A DNA stretch of 64,000 nucleotides from Cladorhizidae sp. MBARI D1340-BT2 (GCA_028752905.1 JAQNBH010000017.1:38773929-38837928), one strand, 5' to 3'; shown: positions 45,582 to 59,100, counted from the first letter of the stretch. The notes: generated by a model not told the origin, from the sequence alone. Made by a program: numbers and translations.

Positions 45582-46575
45582 GTCCTCACATATGTATATG
45601 GAATCATAACTTCTATCAAGAGCTTGCTCTATGTTCTCACATATGTATATGGAATCATAACTTCTATCAAGAGCTTTCATTATGTCCTCACATATGTATA
45701 TGGAATCATAACTTCTATCAAGAGCTTTCATTATGTCCTCACATATGTATATGGAATCATAACTTCTATCAAGAGCTTTCGTTATGTCCTCACATATGTA
45801 TATGGAATCATAACTTCTATCAAGAGCTTTCATTATGTCCTCACATATGTATATGGAATCATAACTTCTATCAAGAGCTTTCGTTATGTCCTCACATATG
45901 TATATGGAATCATAACTTCTATCAAGAGCTTGCTCTATGTACTCACATATGTATATGGAATCATAAATTCTATCAAGAGCTTTCGTTATGTCCTCACATA
46001 TGTATATGGAATCATAACTTCTATCAAGAGCTTTCATTATGTTCTCACATATGTATATGGAATCATAACTTCTATCAAGAGCTTTCGTTATGTCCTCACA
46101 TATGTATATGGAATCATAACTTCTATCAAGAGCTTTCATTATGTTCTCACATATGTATATGGAATCATAACTTCTATCAAGAGCTTTCGTTATGTCCTCA
46201 CATATGTATATGGAATCATAACTTCTATCAAGAGCTTGCTCTATGTACTCACATATGTATATGGAATCATAACTTCTATCAAGAGCTTGCTCTATGTACT
46301 CACATATGTATATGGAATCATAAATTCTATCAAGAGCTTTCGTTATGTCCTCAGATATGTATATGGAATCATAACTTCTATCAAGAGCTTTCATTATGTA
46401 CTCACATATGTATATGGAATCATAACTTCTATCAAGAGCTTGCTCTATGTCCTCACATATGTATATGGAATCATAACTTCTATCAAGAGCTTGCTCTATG
46501 TACTCACATATGTATATGGAATCATAACTTCTATCAAGAGCTTGCTTTATGTTCTCACATACATGCGAAACTTAA
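45582..46575 (+). repeat. 51-bp satellite, right part
   Basis: Continuation, in the same orientation and phase, of the array at 40,128-41,362; about 19.5 units. It ends in a diverged unit (ACATACATGCGAAACTTAAC) that resembles the diverged unit at the far left edge, as expected for older array margins. Confidence 0.97.
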
Positions 46576-47046
46576 CTTCTAGCCAATTCAATGCCTCTCC
46601 AGACAGCAACCCATCACACAGTGTTATCAAAAACTATTGCCATGCCCATGAAATTTCTTACCCATGTGCAGGTTCCTGGGCACAGAGATAAATAACACTT
46701 CTGCCACCTGGCATTATAAAAGCACAAAATCAACTTCTGAATAGAGATATCTGCAGTCCATGCTCTTGGCAACCATATGGGCAAAGAAGCGATATGATCT
46801 ATGGCAATCAATTCTTCCTCGCATTTCCGCACTTGGTGGAAAAACAATCAGAAGACTGGATGTTTTCCAGAAGGTGAAAAACTGATGAGAAAATAAATAA
46901 CGACGAGAACACTAGCCGTGCAAGGTCACCCCCAAAGAGCACAGGGAGAAATAAAGCACATCTCAGATCAAGTGGAGGCAGCACAGTTACTACTTTTAAA
47001 CTTCTGATAAATCCAGTGTACACTCTTTCTCAGCAGATTCTTTATC
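46576..47046. other. Spacer, nothing recognised
   Basis: Several short open frames on both strands without recognisable domains. Confidence 0.4.
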
Positions 47047-48273
47047 TTCAGTACACAGCCACCACTTCAGTACAGAGCCATCACTTCAGTACAGAGCCAA
47101 CACTTCAGTACAGAGCCAACACTTCAGTACAGAGCCAACACTTCAGTACAGAGCCAACACTTCAGTACAGAGCCACCACTTCAGTACAGAGCCACCACTT
47201 CAGTACAGAGCCATCACTTCAGTACAGAACCAACACTTCAGTACAGAGCCACCACTTCAGCACAGAGCCACCACTTCAGTACAGAGCCAACACTTCAGTA
47301 CAGAGCCATCACTTCAGTACAGAGCCAACACTTCAGTACAGAGCCACCACTTCAGTACAGAGCCACCACTTCAGTACAGAGCCACCACTTCAGTACAGAA
47401 CCAACACTTCAGTACAGAGCCACCACTTCAGCACAGAGCCACCACTTCAGTATATAGTCATCACTTCAGTACATACTGTAGCCACCACTTCATTACAGAG
47501 CCAACACTTCAGTACAGAGCCATCACTTCAGTACAGAGCCAACACTTCAGTACAGAGCCACCACTTCAGTACAGAGCCAACACTTCAGTACAGAGCCAAC
47601 AATTCAGTACAGAGCCACCACTTCAGTACAGAGCCAACACTTCGGTACAGAGCCACCACTTCAGTACAGAGCCAACACTTCAGTACAGAGCCACCACTTC
47701 AGTACAGAACCAACACTTCAGTACAGAGCCACCACTTCAGTACAGAGCCACAACTTCAGTACATACATGTAGCCATCACTTCAGTACAGAGCCACCATTC
47801 AGTACAGAACCACGACTTACAGTACAGAGCCAACACTTCAGTACATATGCACCACTTCAGTACAGAGCCACCACTTCAGTACATAGCCATCACTTCAGTA
47901 CATAGCCATCACTTCAGTACAGAGCCACCACTTCAGTACATAGCCATCACTTCAGTACAGAGCCACCATTCAGTACAACTTCAGTACAGAGCCAACACTT
48001 CAGTACATATGCACCACTTCAGTATAGAGCCAACACTTCAGTATAGAGCCACCAATTCAGTACAGAGCCACCACTTCAGTACAGAGCCAACACTTCAGTA
48101 CAGAGCCAACACTTCAGTACAGAGCCACCACTTCAGTACAGAGCCAACACTTCAGTACAGAGCCACCACTTCAGTACAGAGCCAACACTTCAGTACAGAG
48201 CCAACACTTCAGTACAGAGCCACCACTTCAGTACAGAGCCAACACAGTACAGAGCCAACACTTCAGTACACAA
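47047..48273 (+). repeat. 19-bp satellite (CACTTCAGTACAGAGCCAA)
   Basis: About 64 copies with CCAA/CCAC/CCAT variation and occasional insertions (TACATACTGTAG, TACATGTAG). As with the 19-bp array at 2.6-4.4 kb, three units form 19 codons without stops, giving a 465-codon open frame that runs past the array end. I do not regard it as a gene. Confidence 0.95.
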
Positions 48274-48734
48274 CCCACTTCCTAGGCCTGCTTCAAGGGG
48301 AGCACAGTTACTTGGTGGCTATGCTCATCATCATGGCCTTTCTTCATGGGGAATCCAGGTACTGGGTGCCTGACCATGCTTCTTCATGGAGAGCCCAGCC
48401 ACTGGGTACCTAGGCCCTGCTTCATTGGTGCCAAACTACTGTGTTATAGTTTTCACCTCATATCAGATACCTTTAATGTTGCAATTGTGATCAATACTTG
48501 CATCCCTTCTCTTTCCCCACCCCGGGGAAATGCCGGGTAACCCTTCTATCATTTGGTATGGCATCTAGAAAGATTAGCTTTATCAACAGTGTAATGATCT
48601 GTTATCAATACTTGCATTATTCCCATTTTTGTTCTATACAGCAGTTTGGGTAGAGTTGTGTGGCATCCAGAAAGATTAGCTACTGTATATCAACAATGAT
48701 CTGTTATTGCATCATTCCCTTTTTTTGTCCCAGC
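48274..48734. other. Short imperfect repeats
   Basis: About three loose copies of a TGCTTCATGGGGAGCCCAG / ACTGGGTGCCTAGGCC unit lie at 48,290-48,425. A separate two-copy repeat of about 110 bp lies at about 48,557-48,720 (GCATCYAGAAAGATTAGCT). Confidence 0.55.
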
Positions 48735-48961
48735 AGTGCTGGTTACAGTTTGTAAAAACGTCATGGACCGATCCAGACAAAACTTTGGGTGGTGTTAAGG
48801 ACCTTCTAGGAAGCATTTTAAGCCAACCGTTTCCTCGATTTTGTGTTTTTGTCAAAGGAGGAAGTAGTTCCTGTTTGGGCCTCTTTGCAGTATTTTGGCC
48901 ATCCCGTGAGTTGGCTTTCCCTCACACTCTTTATGTGAAGACACCAGTTATCAGATATTAG
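48735..48961 (+). CDS. Possible terminal exon, unrecognised
   Basis: After a pyrimidine-rich TTTTTTTGTCCCAG acceptor the plus strand is open for 75 codons to a TAG at 48,959-48,961. The peptide (QCWLQFVKTSWTDPDKTLGG, VKDLLGSILSQPFPRF, CVFVKGGSSSCLGLFAVFWP) is protein-like in composition. I do not recognise a family. It may be an exon or an old transposon piece. Confidence 0.28.
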
Positions 48962-49332
48962 GTATCCTTTACAGGTAGTTTTTGCTTTTGGGAATTGAGG
49001 TGAGCTCATTTTACATGTTATTTTTGGGGGGATATATTTTTGCCACGTTATAAGACTTACCATCTGTCATCCTTTATGACCAGATCTTGCATTATGAAAT
49101 CTATTATGACAATACTTCCATCACTTTGCTATTTTTTTTGGCCCGTCAATGCCGGGTATTGATAGTAGGCCTTAAATTTGATGCTTAAATTTTTTTTTAA
49201 CAAGTATATTTCGTAGAGTTGGTTCCTTTTAACTGCGACTGCAAATTTTTTAGCCCAGTACAGGAATCAGTCAAGATAGCTAAGCCACAAAGTTCAATCT
49301 CTGCACCGTTAAACAATAGCTAACTCCTGAAC
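48962..49332. other. Spacer, nothing recognised
   Basis: Only T-rich runs are seen. Confidence 0.4.
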
Positions 49333-49400
49333 ATTACAACGACTTTCTCGATAATCAACTCACTCGACATTTCGGCTAGAGTCTCTACTAGCCTTCATAA
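49333..49400 (+). mobile_element. Hairpin element, left half (copy I)
   Basis: Reads ATTACAACGACTTTCTCGAT, AATCAACTCACTCGACATTT, CGGCTAGAGTCTCTACTAGC, CTTCATAA. The TTGAATTTA segment of the consensus is deleted. It is followed by a run of about 16 C bases at 49,412-49,427. Confidence 0.78.
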
Positions 49401-49514
49401 GAGATGCTATACCCCCCCCCCCCCCCCTTTAATTTCGTTTAAAATAGAAAAAAACTCTTTTTAGTTTAGTGATGAAAGTGTATGAGTTACAGTAGTATAA
49501 TTTTACTTGAGGAT

Positions 49515-49592
49515 ATTCTGCGGAGTATTGAGGAGGGTTGTGACTCGTGTGGTCAGGACCGTCCTGGTCCATCATCAGAAACTTTTCCTCTA
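49515..49592 (-). mobile_element. Stem-loop motif related to retroelement ends
   Basis: On the minus strand CTGATGATGGACCAGGACGG continues TCCTGACCACACGAGTC. GGACC pairs with GGTCC around AGGAC/C. The CTGATGA-stem layout resembles the hammerhead-like motifs elsewhere in the window, but the GAAA box is not present. Identity is uncertain. Confidence 0.35.
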
Positions 49593-49599
49593 AAACAAG

Positions 49600-50138
49600 A
49601 AACGATATGAAAATATGTTAGTAAAGTAGTAATAATGGAGAGGACATGAATTACATCAGGCTAGTCCAAGGCTTCTACAACAATGGGTAGTCATCGTACA
49701 AGTCTGAACAATGGGTAGGTGGTTCATCCACAAAGGTGCATATACATACAAGGCAAAAATAATATTAATGGTAGACTAACAACTACCATAATTCCTACGG
49801 TGAAGGTAGACAGATGTTCTGGCTACTACTTCCTCCAGTGCTACATCAGAGTCACTTTACCATGTACTCTAGCTTGGGTGCTAGATGTCTTTATTGATGT
49901 TAGGGACTCATATTTTGGATCCTTTTCTCCTTTTCTCTGTTAACTAATATTATACTAGTGGTCTTGCCATTAGCTGCTGGTCATCCAGTGCATGTGCAAA
50001 CAGTGGCATTTAAATTGTAATCACTTGACAAAAAATAGGCATTCGCCAACGTGCCATTCACATGCTAGCCGAGATGCTCAAAGTCGGAGGAGTCCACCCA
50101 AAACAGCGAAATTACTGAGACAAATGCGAGAAACAGAT
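49600..50138. other. Spacer, nothing recognised
   Basis: Unique-looking sequence with no exon or repeat recognised. Confidence 0.4.
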
Positions 50139-53100
50139 GGAGGAGGAAGCACAGACCAGAAAGGGCAAAGGCTGAGGAGGAAGCACAGACCAGTGAGAGC
50201 AAAGACTGAGGAGGGAGCACAGACCAGTGGGAGCAAAGACTGAGGAGGGAGCACAGACCAGTGAGAGCAAAGACTGAGGAGGGAGCACAGACCAGTGGGA
50301 GCAAAGGATGAGGAGGGAGCTCAGACCAGTGAGAGCAAAGGATGAGGAAGCACAGACCAGAAAGGGCAAAGGCTGAGGAGGGAGCACAGACCAGTGAGAG
50401 CAAAGGCTGAGGAGGGAGCACAGACAAGTGGGAGCAAAGGCTGAGGAGGGAGCACAGACCAGTGGGAGCAAAGGCTGAGGAGGGAGCTCAGACCAGTGAG
50501 AGCAAAGGCTGAGGAGGGAGCACAGACCAGTGAGAGCAAAGGCTGAGGAGGGAGCATAGACCAGTGAGAGCAAAGGCTGAGGAGGGAGCTCAGACCAGTG
50601 ACAGCAAAGGCTGAACAGACCAGTAAGAGTAAAGGCTGAGGAGGGAGCTCAGACCAGTGAGAGCAAAGGCTGAGGAGGGAGCACAGACCAGTGAGAGCAA
50701 AGGATGAGGAGGGAGCACAGACCAGAAAGGGCAAAGGCTGAGGAGGGAGCACAGACCAGTGAGAGCAAAGGCTGAGGAGGGGGCACAGACCAGTGGGAGC
50801 AAAGGCTGAGGAGGGAGCACAGACCAGTGGGAGCAAAGGCTGAGGAGGGAGCACAGACCAGTGAGAGCAAAGGCTGAGGAGGGAGCACAGACAAGTGGGA
50901 GCAAAGGCTGAGGAGGGAGCACAGACCAGTGGGAGCAAAGGCTGAGGAGGGAGCTCAGACCAGTGAGAGCAAAGGCTGAGGAGGGAGCACAGACCAGTGA
51001 GAGCAAAGGCTGAGGAGGGAGCACAGACCAGTGAGAGCAAAGGCTGAGGAGGGAGCTCAGACCAGTGACAGCAAAGGCTGAACAGACCAGTAAGAGCAAA
51101 GGCTGAGGAGGGAGCTCAGACCAGTGAGAGCAAAGGCTGAGGAGGGAGCACAGACCAGTGAGAGCAAAGGATGAGGAGGGAGTACAGACCAGAAAGGGCA
51201 AAGGCTGAGGAGGGAGCACAGACCAGTGAGAGCAAAGGCTGAGGAGGGGGCACAGACCAGTGGGAGCAAAGGCTGAGGAGGGAGCTCAGACCAGTGGGAG
51301 CAAAGGCTGAGGAGGGAGCACAGACCAGTGGGAGCAAAGGCTGAGGAGGGAGCTCAGACCAGTGGGAGCAAAGGCTGAGGAGGGAGCACAGACCAGTGAG
51401 AGCAAAGGATGAGGAGGGAGCTCAGACCAGTGAGAGAGAAGGCTGAGGAGGGAGCACAGACCAGAAAGGGCAAAGGCTGAGGAGGGAGCACAGACCAGTG
51501 GGAGCAAAGGCTGAGGAGGGAGCACAGACCAGTGAGAGCAAAGGCTGAGGAGGGAGCACAGACCAGTGGGAGCAAAGGCTGAGGAGGGAGCACAGACCAG
51601 TGAGAGCAAAGGCTGAGGAGGGAGCACAGACCAGTGAGAGCAAAGGCTGAGGAGGGAGCACAGACCAGTGAGAGCAAAGGCTGAGGAGGGAGCTCAGACC
51701 AGTGACAGCAAAGGCTGAACAGACCAGTAAGAGCAAAGGCTGAGGAGGGAGCTCAGACCAGTGAGAGCAAAGGCTGAGGAGGGAGCACAGACCAGTGAGA
51801 GCAAAGGATGAGGAGGGAGCACAGACCAGAAAGGGCAAAGGCTGAGGAGGGAGTACAGACCAGTGAGAGCAAAGGCTGAGGAGGGGGCACAGACCAGTGG
51901 GAGCAAAGGCTGAGGAGGGAGCTCAGACCAGTGGGAGCAAAGGCTGAGGAGGGAGCACAGACCAGTGGGAGCAAAGGCTGAGGAGGGAGCTAAGACCAGT
52001 GGGAGCAAAGGCTGAGGAGGGAGCACAGACCAGTGAGAGCAAAGGATGAGGAGGGAGCTCAGACCAGTGAGAGAGAAGGCTGAGGAGGGAGCACAGACCA
52101 GAAAGGGCAAAGGCTGAGGAGGGAGCACAGACCAGTGGGAGCAAAGGCTGAGGAGGGAGCACAGACCAGTGAGAGCAAAGGCTGAGGAGGGAGCACAGAC
52201 CAGTGGGAGCAAAGGCTGAGGAGGGAGCACAGACCAGTGAGAGCAAAGGCTGAGGAGGGAGCACAGACCAGTGAGTGAGGAGAGAGCACAGACCAGTGAG
52301 AACAAAGGCTGAGGAGGGAGCTCAGACCAGTGAGAACAAAGGCTGAGGAGGGAGCTCAGACCAGTGAGAACAAAGGCTGAGGAGGGAGCTCAGACCAGTG
52401 AGAACAAAGGCTGAGGAGGGAGCACAGACCAGTGAGAGCAAAGGATGAGGAGGGAGTACAGACCAGTGAGTGAGGAGAGAGCACAGACCAGTGAGAACAA
52501 AGGCTGAGGAGGGAGCTCAGACCAGTGAGAACAAAGGCTGAGGAGGGAGCTCAGACCAGTGAGAGCAAAGGCTGAGGAGGGAGCACAGACCAGTGAGAGC
52601 AAAGGCTGAGGAGGGAGCACAGACCAGTGAGAGCAAAGGCTGAGGAGGGAGCTCAGACCAGTGACAGCAAAGGCTGAACAGACCAGTAAGAGCAAAGGCT
52701 GAGGAGGGAGCTCAGACCAGTGAGAGCAAAGGCTGAGGAGGGAGCACAGACCAGTGAGAGCAAAGGATGAGGAGGGAGCACAGACCAGAAAGGGCAAAGG
52801 CTGAGGAGGGAGCACAGACCAGTGAGAGCAAAGGCTGAGGAGGGGGCACAGACCAGTGGGAGCAAAGGCTGAGGAGGGAGCACAAACCAGTGGGAGCAAA
52901 GGCTGAGGAGGGAGCACAGACCAGTGAGAGCAAAGGCTGAGGAGGGAGCACAGACAAGTGGGAGCAAAGGCTGAGGAGGGAGCACAGACCAGTGGGAGCA
53001 AAGGCTGAGGAGGGAGCTCAGACCAGTGAGAGCAAAGGCTGAGGAGGGAGCACAGACCAGTGAGAGCAAAGGCTGAGGAGGGAGCACAGACCAGTGAGAG

Positions 53101-56100
53101 CAAAGGCTGAGGAGGGAGCTCAGACCAGTGACAGCAAAGGCTGAACAGACCAGTAAGAGCAAAGGCTGAGGAGGGAGCTCAGACCAGTGAGAGCAAAGGC
53201 TGAGGAGGGAGCACAGACCAGTGAGAGCAAAGGATGAGGAGGGAGCACAGACCAGAAAGGGCAAAGGCTGAGGAGGGAGCACAGACCAGTGAGAGCAAAG
53301 GCTGAGGAGGGGGCACAGACCAGTGGGAGCAAAGGCTGAGGAGGGAGCTCAGACCAGTGGGAGCAAAGGCTGAGGAGGGAGCACAGACCAGTGGGAGCAA
53401 AGGCTGAGGAGGGAGCTCAGACCAGTGGGAGCAAAGGCTGAGGAGGGAGCACAGACCAGTGAGAGCAAAGGATGAGGAGGGAGCTCAGACCAGTGAGAGA
53501 GAAGGCTGAGGAGGGAGCACAGACCAGAAAGGGCAAAGGCTGAGGAGGGAGCACAGACCAGTGAGAGCAAAGGCTGAGGAGGGGGCACAGACCAGTGGGA
53601 GCAAAGGCTGAGGAGGGAGCACAGACCAGTGGGAGCAAAGGCTGAGGAGGGAGCACAGACCAGTGAGAGCAAAGGCTGAGGAGGGAGCACAGACAAGTGG
53701 GAGCAAAGGCTGAGGAGGGAGCACAGACCAGTGGGAGCAAAGGCTGAGGAGGGAGCTCAGACCAGTGAGAGCAAAGGCTGAGGAGGGAGCACAGACCAGT
53801 GAGAGCAAAGGCTGAGGAGGGAGCACAGACCAGTGAGAGCAAAGGCTGAGGAGGGAGCTCAGACCAGTGACAGCAAAGGCTGAACAGACCAGTAAGAGCA
53901 AAGGCTGAGGAGGGAGCTCAGACCAGTGAGAGCAAAGGCTGAGGAGGGAGCACAGACCAGTGAGAGCAAAGGATGAGGAGGGAGCACAGACCAGAAAGGG
54001 CAAAGGCTGAGGAGGGAGCACAGACCAGTGAGAGCAAAGGCTGAGGAGGGGGCACAGACCAGTGGGAGCAAAGGCTGAGGAGGGAGCTCAGACCAGTGGG
54101 AGCAAAGGCTGAGGAGGGAGCACAGACCAGTGGGAGCAAAGGCTGAGGAGGGAGCTCAGACCAGTGGGAGCAAAGGGTGAGGAGGGAGCACAGACCAGTG
54201 AGAGCAAAGGATGAGTAGGGAGCTCAGACCAGTGAGAGAGAAGGCTGAGGAGGGAGCACAGACCAGAAAGGGCAAAGGCTGAGGAGGGAGCACAGACCAG
54301 TGGGAGCAAAGGCTGAGGAGGGAGCACAGACCAGTGAGAGCAAAGGCTGAGGAGGGAGCACAGACCAGTGGGAGCAAAGGCTGAGGAGGGAGCACAGACC
54401 AGTGAGAGCAAAGGATGAGGAGGGAGCACAGACCAGAAAGGGCAAAGGCTGAGGAGGGAGCACAGAACAGTGAGAGCAAAGGCTGAGGAGGGGGCACAGA
54501 CCAGTGGGAGCAAAGGCTGAGGAGGGAGCTCAGACCAGTGACAGCAAAGGCTGAACAGACCAGTAAGAGCAAAGGCTGAGGAGGGAGCTCAGACCAGTGA
54601 GAGCAAAGGCTGAGGAGGGAGCACAGACCAGTGAGAGCAAAGGATGAGGAGGGAGCACAGAACAGAAAGGGCAAAGGCTGAGGAGGGAGCACAGACCAGT
54701 GAGAGCAAAGGCTGAGGAGGGGGCACAGACCAGTGGGAGCAAAGGCTGAGGAGGGAGCTCAGACCAGTGGGAGCAAAGGCTGAGGAGGGAGCACAGACCA
54801 GTGGGAGCAAAGGCTGAGGAGGGAGCTCAGACCAGTGGGAGCAAAGGCTGAGGAGGGAGCACAGACCAGTGAGAGCAAAGGATGAGGAGGGAGCTCAGAC
54901 CAGTGAGAGAGAAGGCTGAGGAGGGAGCACAGACCAGAAAGGGCAAAGGCTGAGGAGGGAGCACAGACCAGTGGGAGCAAAGGCTGAGGAGGGAGCACAG
55001 ACCAGTGAGAGCAAAGGCTGAGGAGGGAGCACAGACCAGTGGGAGCAAAGGCTGAGGAGGGAGCACAGACCAGTGAGAGCAAAGGCTGAGGAGGGAGCAC
55101 AGACCAGTGAGTGAGGAGAGAGCACAGACCAGTGAGAACAAAGGCTGAGGAGGGAGCTCAGACCAGTGAGAACAAAGGCTGAGGAGGGAGCTCAGACCAG
55201 TGAGAGCAAAGGCTGAGGAGGGAGCACAGACCAGTGAGAGCAAAGGCTGAGGAGGGAGCACAGACCAGTGAGAGCAAAGGCTGAGGAGGGAGCTCAGACA
55301 AGTGACAGCAAAGGCTGAACAGACCAGTAAGAGCAAAGGCTGAGGAGGGAGCTCAGACCAGTGAGAGCAAAGGCTGAGGAGGGAGCACAGACCAGTGAGA
55401 GCAAAGGATGAGGAGGGAGCACAGACCAGAAAGGGCAAAGGCTGAGGAGGGAGCACAGACCAGTGAGAGCAAAGGCTGAGGAGGGGGCACAGACCAGTGG
55501 GAGCAAAGGCTGAGGAGGGAGCACAGACCAGTGGGAGCAAAGGCTGAGGAGGGAGCACAGACCAGTGAGAGCAAAGGCTGAGGAGGGAGCACAGACAAGT
55601 GGGAGCAAAGGCTGAGGAGGGAGCACAGACCAGTGGGAGCAAAGGCTGAGGAGGGAGCTCAGACCAGTGAGAGCAAAGGCTGAGGAGGGAGCACAGACCA
55701 GTGAGAGCAAAGGCTGAGGAGGGAGCACAGACCAGTGAGAGCAAAGGCTGAGGAGGGAGCTCAGACCAGTGACAGCAAAGGCTGAACAGACCAGTAAGAG
55801 CAAAGGCTGAGGAGGGAGCTCAGACCAGTGAGAGCAAAGGCTGAGGAGGGAGCACAGACCAGTGAGAGCAAAGGATGAGGAGGGAGCACAGACCAGAAAG
55901 GGCAAAGGCTGAGGAGGGAGTACAGACCAGTGAGAGCAAAGGCTGAGGAGGGGGCACAGACCAGTGGGAGCAAAGGCTGAGGAGGGAGCTCAGACCAGTG
56001 GGAGCAAAGGCTGAGGAGGGAGCACAGACCAGTGGGAGCAAAGGCTGAGGAGGGAGCTCAGACCAGTGGGAGCAAAGGCTGAGGAGGGAGCACAGACCAG

Positions 56101-59100
56101 TGAGAGCAAAGGATGAGGAGGGAGCTCAGACCAGTGAGAGAGAAGGCTGAGGAGGGAGCACAGACCAGAAAGGGCAAATGCTGAGGAGGGAGCACAGACC
56201 AGTGGGAGCAAAGGCTGAGGAGGGAGCACAGACCAGTGAGAGCAAAGGCTGAGGAGGGAGCACAGACCAGTGGGAGCAAAGGCTGAGGAGGGAGCACAGA
56301 CCAGTGAGAGCAAAGGCTGAGGAGGGAGCACAGACCAGTGAGTGAGGAGAGAGCACAGACCAGTGAGAACAAAGGCTGAGGAGGGAGCTCAGACCAGTGA
56401 GAACAAAGGCTGAGGAGGGAGCTCAGACCAGTGAGAACAAAGGCTGAGGAGGGAGCTCAGACCAGTGAGAACAAAGGCTGAGGAGGGAGCACAGACCAGT
56501 GAGAGCAAAGGATGAGGAGGGAGCACAGACCAGTGAGTGAGGAGAGAGCACAGACCAGTGAGAACAAAGGCTGAGGAGGGAGCTCAGACCAGTGAGAACA
56601 AAGGCTGAGGAGGGAGCTCAGACCAGTGAGAGCAAAGGCTGAGGAGGGAGCACAGACCAGTGAGAGCAAACGCTGAGGAGGGAGCACAGACCAGTGAGAG
56701 CAAAGGCTGAGGAGGGAGCTCAGACCAGTGACAGCAAAGGCTGAACAGACCAGTAAGAGCAAAGGCTGAGGAGGGAGCTCAGACCAGTGAGAGCAAAGGC
56801 TGAGGAGGGAGCACAGACCAGTGAGAGCAAAGGATGAGGAGGGAGCACAGACCAGAAAGGGCAAAGGCTGAGGAGGGAGCACAGACCAGTGAGAGCAAAG
56901 GCTGAGGAGGGGGCACAGACCAGTGGGAGCAAAGGCTGAGGAGGGAGCACAAACCAGTGGGAGCAAAGGCTGAGGAGGGAGCACAGACCAGTGAGAGCAA
57001 AGGCTGAGGAGGGAGCACAGACAAGTGGGAGCAAAGGCTGAGGAGGGAGCACAGACCAGTGGGAGCAAAGGCTGAGGAGGGAGCTCAGACCAGTGAGAGC
57101 AAAGGCTGAGGAGGGAGCACAGACCAGTGAGAGCAAAGGCTGAGGAGGGAGCACAGACCAGTGAGAGCAAAGGCTGAGGAGGGAGCTCAGACCAGTGACA
57201 GCAAAGGCTGAACAGACCAGTAAGAGCAAAGGCTGAGGAGGGAGCTCAGACCAGTGAGAGCAAAGGCTGAGGAGGGAGCACAGACCAGTGAGAGCAAAGG
57301 ATGAGGAGGGAGCACAGACCAGAAAGGGCAAAGGCTGAGGAGGGAGCACAGACCAGTGAGAGCAAAGGCTGAGGAGGGGGCACAGACCAGTGGGAGCAAA
57401 GGCTGAGGAGGGAGCTCAGACCAGTGGGAGCAAAGGCTGAGGAGGGAGCACAGACCAGTGGGAGCAAAGGCTGAGGAGGGAGCTCAGACCAGTGGGAGCA
57501 AAGGCTGAGGAGGGAGCACAGACCAGTGAGAGCAAAGGATGAGGAGGGAGCTCAGACCAGTGAGAGAGAAGGCTGAGGAGGGAGCACAGACCAGAAAGGG
57601 CAAAGGCTGAGGAGGGAGCACAGACCAGTGAGAGCAAAGGCTGAGGAGGGGGCACAGACCAGTGGGAGCAAAGGCTGAGGAGGGAGCACAGACCAGTGGG
57701 AGCAAAGGCTGAGGAGGGAGCACAGACCAGTGAGAGCAAAGGCTGAGGAGGGAGCACAGACAAGTGGGAGCAAAGGCTGAGGAGGGAGCACAGACCAGTG
57801 GGAGCAAAGGCTGAGGAGGGAGCTCAGACCAGTGAGAGCAAAGGCTGAGGAGGGAGCACAGACCAGTGAGAGCAAAGGCTGAGGAGGGAGCACAGACCAG
57901 TGAGAGCAAAGGCTGAGGAGGGAGCTCAGACCAGTGACAGCAAAGGCTGAACAGACCAGTAAGAGCAAAGGCTGAGGAGGGAGCTCAGACCAGTGAGAGC
58001 AAAGGCTGAGGAGGGAGCACAGACCAGTGAGAGCAAAGGATGAGGAGGGAGCACAGACCAGAAAGGGCAAAGGCTGAGGAGGGAGCACAGACCAGTGAGA
58101 GCAAAGGCTGAGGAGGGGGCACAGACCAGTGGGAGCAAAGGCTGAGGAGGGAGCTCAGACCAGTGGGAGCAAAGGCTGAGGAGGGAGCACAGACCAGTGG
58201 GAGCAAAGGCTGAGGAGGGAGCTCAGACCAGTGGGAGCAAAGGCTGAGGAGGGAGCACAGACCAGTGAGAGCAAAGGATGAGTAGGGAGCTCAGACCAGT
58301 GAGAGAGAAGGCTGAGGAGGGAGCACAGACCAGAAAGGGCAAAGGCTGAGGAGGGAGCACAGACCAGTGGGAGCAAAGGCTGAGGAGGGAGCACAGACCA
58401 GTGAGAGCAAAGGCTGAGGAGGGAGCACAGACCAGTGGGAGCAAAGGCTGAGGAGGGAGCACAGACCAGTGAGAGCAAAGGCTGAGGAGGGAGCACAGAC
58501 CAGTGAGTGAGGAGAGAGCACAGACCAGTGAGAACAAAGGCTGAGGAGGGAGCTCAGACCAGTGAGAACAAAGGCTGAGGAGGGAGCTCAGACCAGTGAG
58601 AGCAAAGGCTGAGGAGGGAGCACAGACCAGTGAGAGCAAAGGCTGAGGAGGGAGCACAGACCAGTGAGAGCAAAGGCTGAGGAGGGAGCTCAGACCAGTG
58701 ACAGCAAAGGCTGAACAGACCAGTAAGAGCAAAGGCTGAGGAGGGAGCTCAGACCAGTGAGAGCAAAGGCTGAGGAGGGAGCACAGACCAGTGAGAGCAA
58801 AGGATGAGGAGGGAGCACAGACCAGAAAGGGCAAAGGCTGAGGAGGGAGCACAGACCAGTGAGAGCAAAGGCTGAGGAGGGGGCACAGACCAGTGGGAGC
58901 AAAGGCTGAGGAGGGAGCACAGACCAGTGGGAGCAAAGGCTGAGGAGGGAGCACAGACCAGTGAGAGCAAAGGCTGAGGAGGGAGCACAGACAAGTGGGA
59001 GCAAAGGCTGAGGAGGGAGCACAGACCAGTGGGAGCAAAGGCTGAGGAGGGAGCTCAGACCAGTGAGAGCAAAGGCTGAGGAGGGAGCACAGACCAGTGA

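Noticed and set aside
40123..46691. Open frames of 338-378 codons on both strands
   Set aside because: Frames of the 51-bp satellite; both strands open because the unit has no stop in those frames.
47016..48413. 465-codon open frame with a 19-residue period
   Set aside because: Translation of the 19-bp satellite; the unique tail is short and unrecognised.
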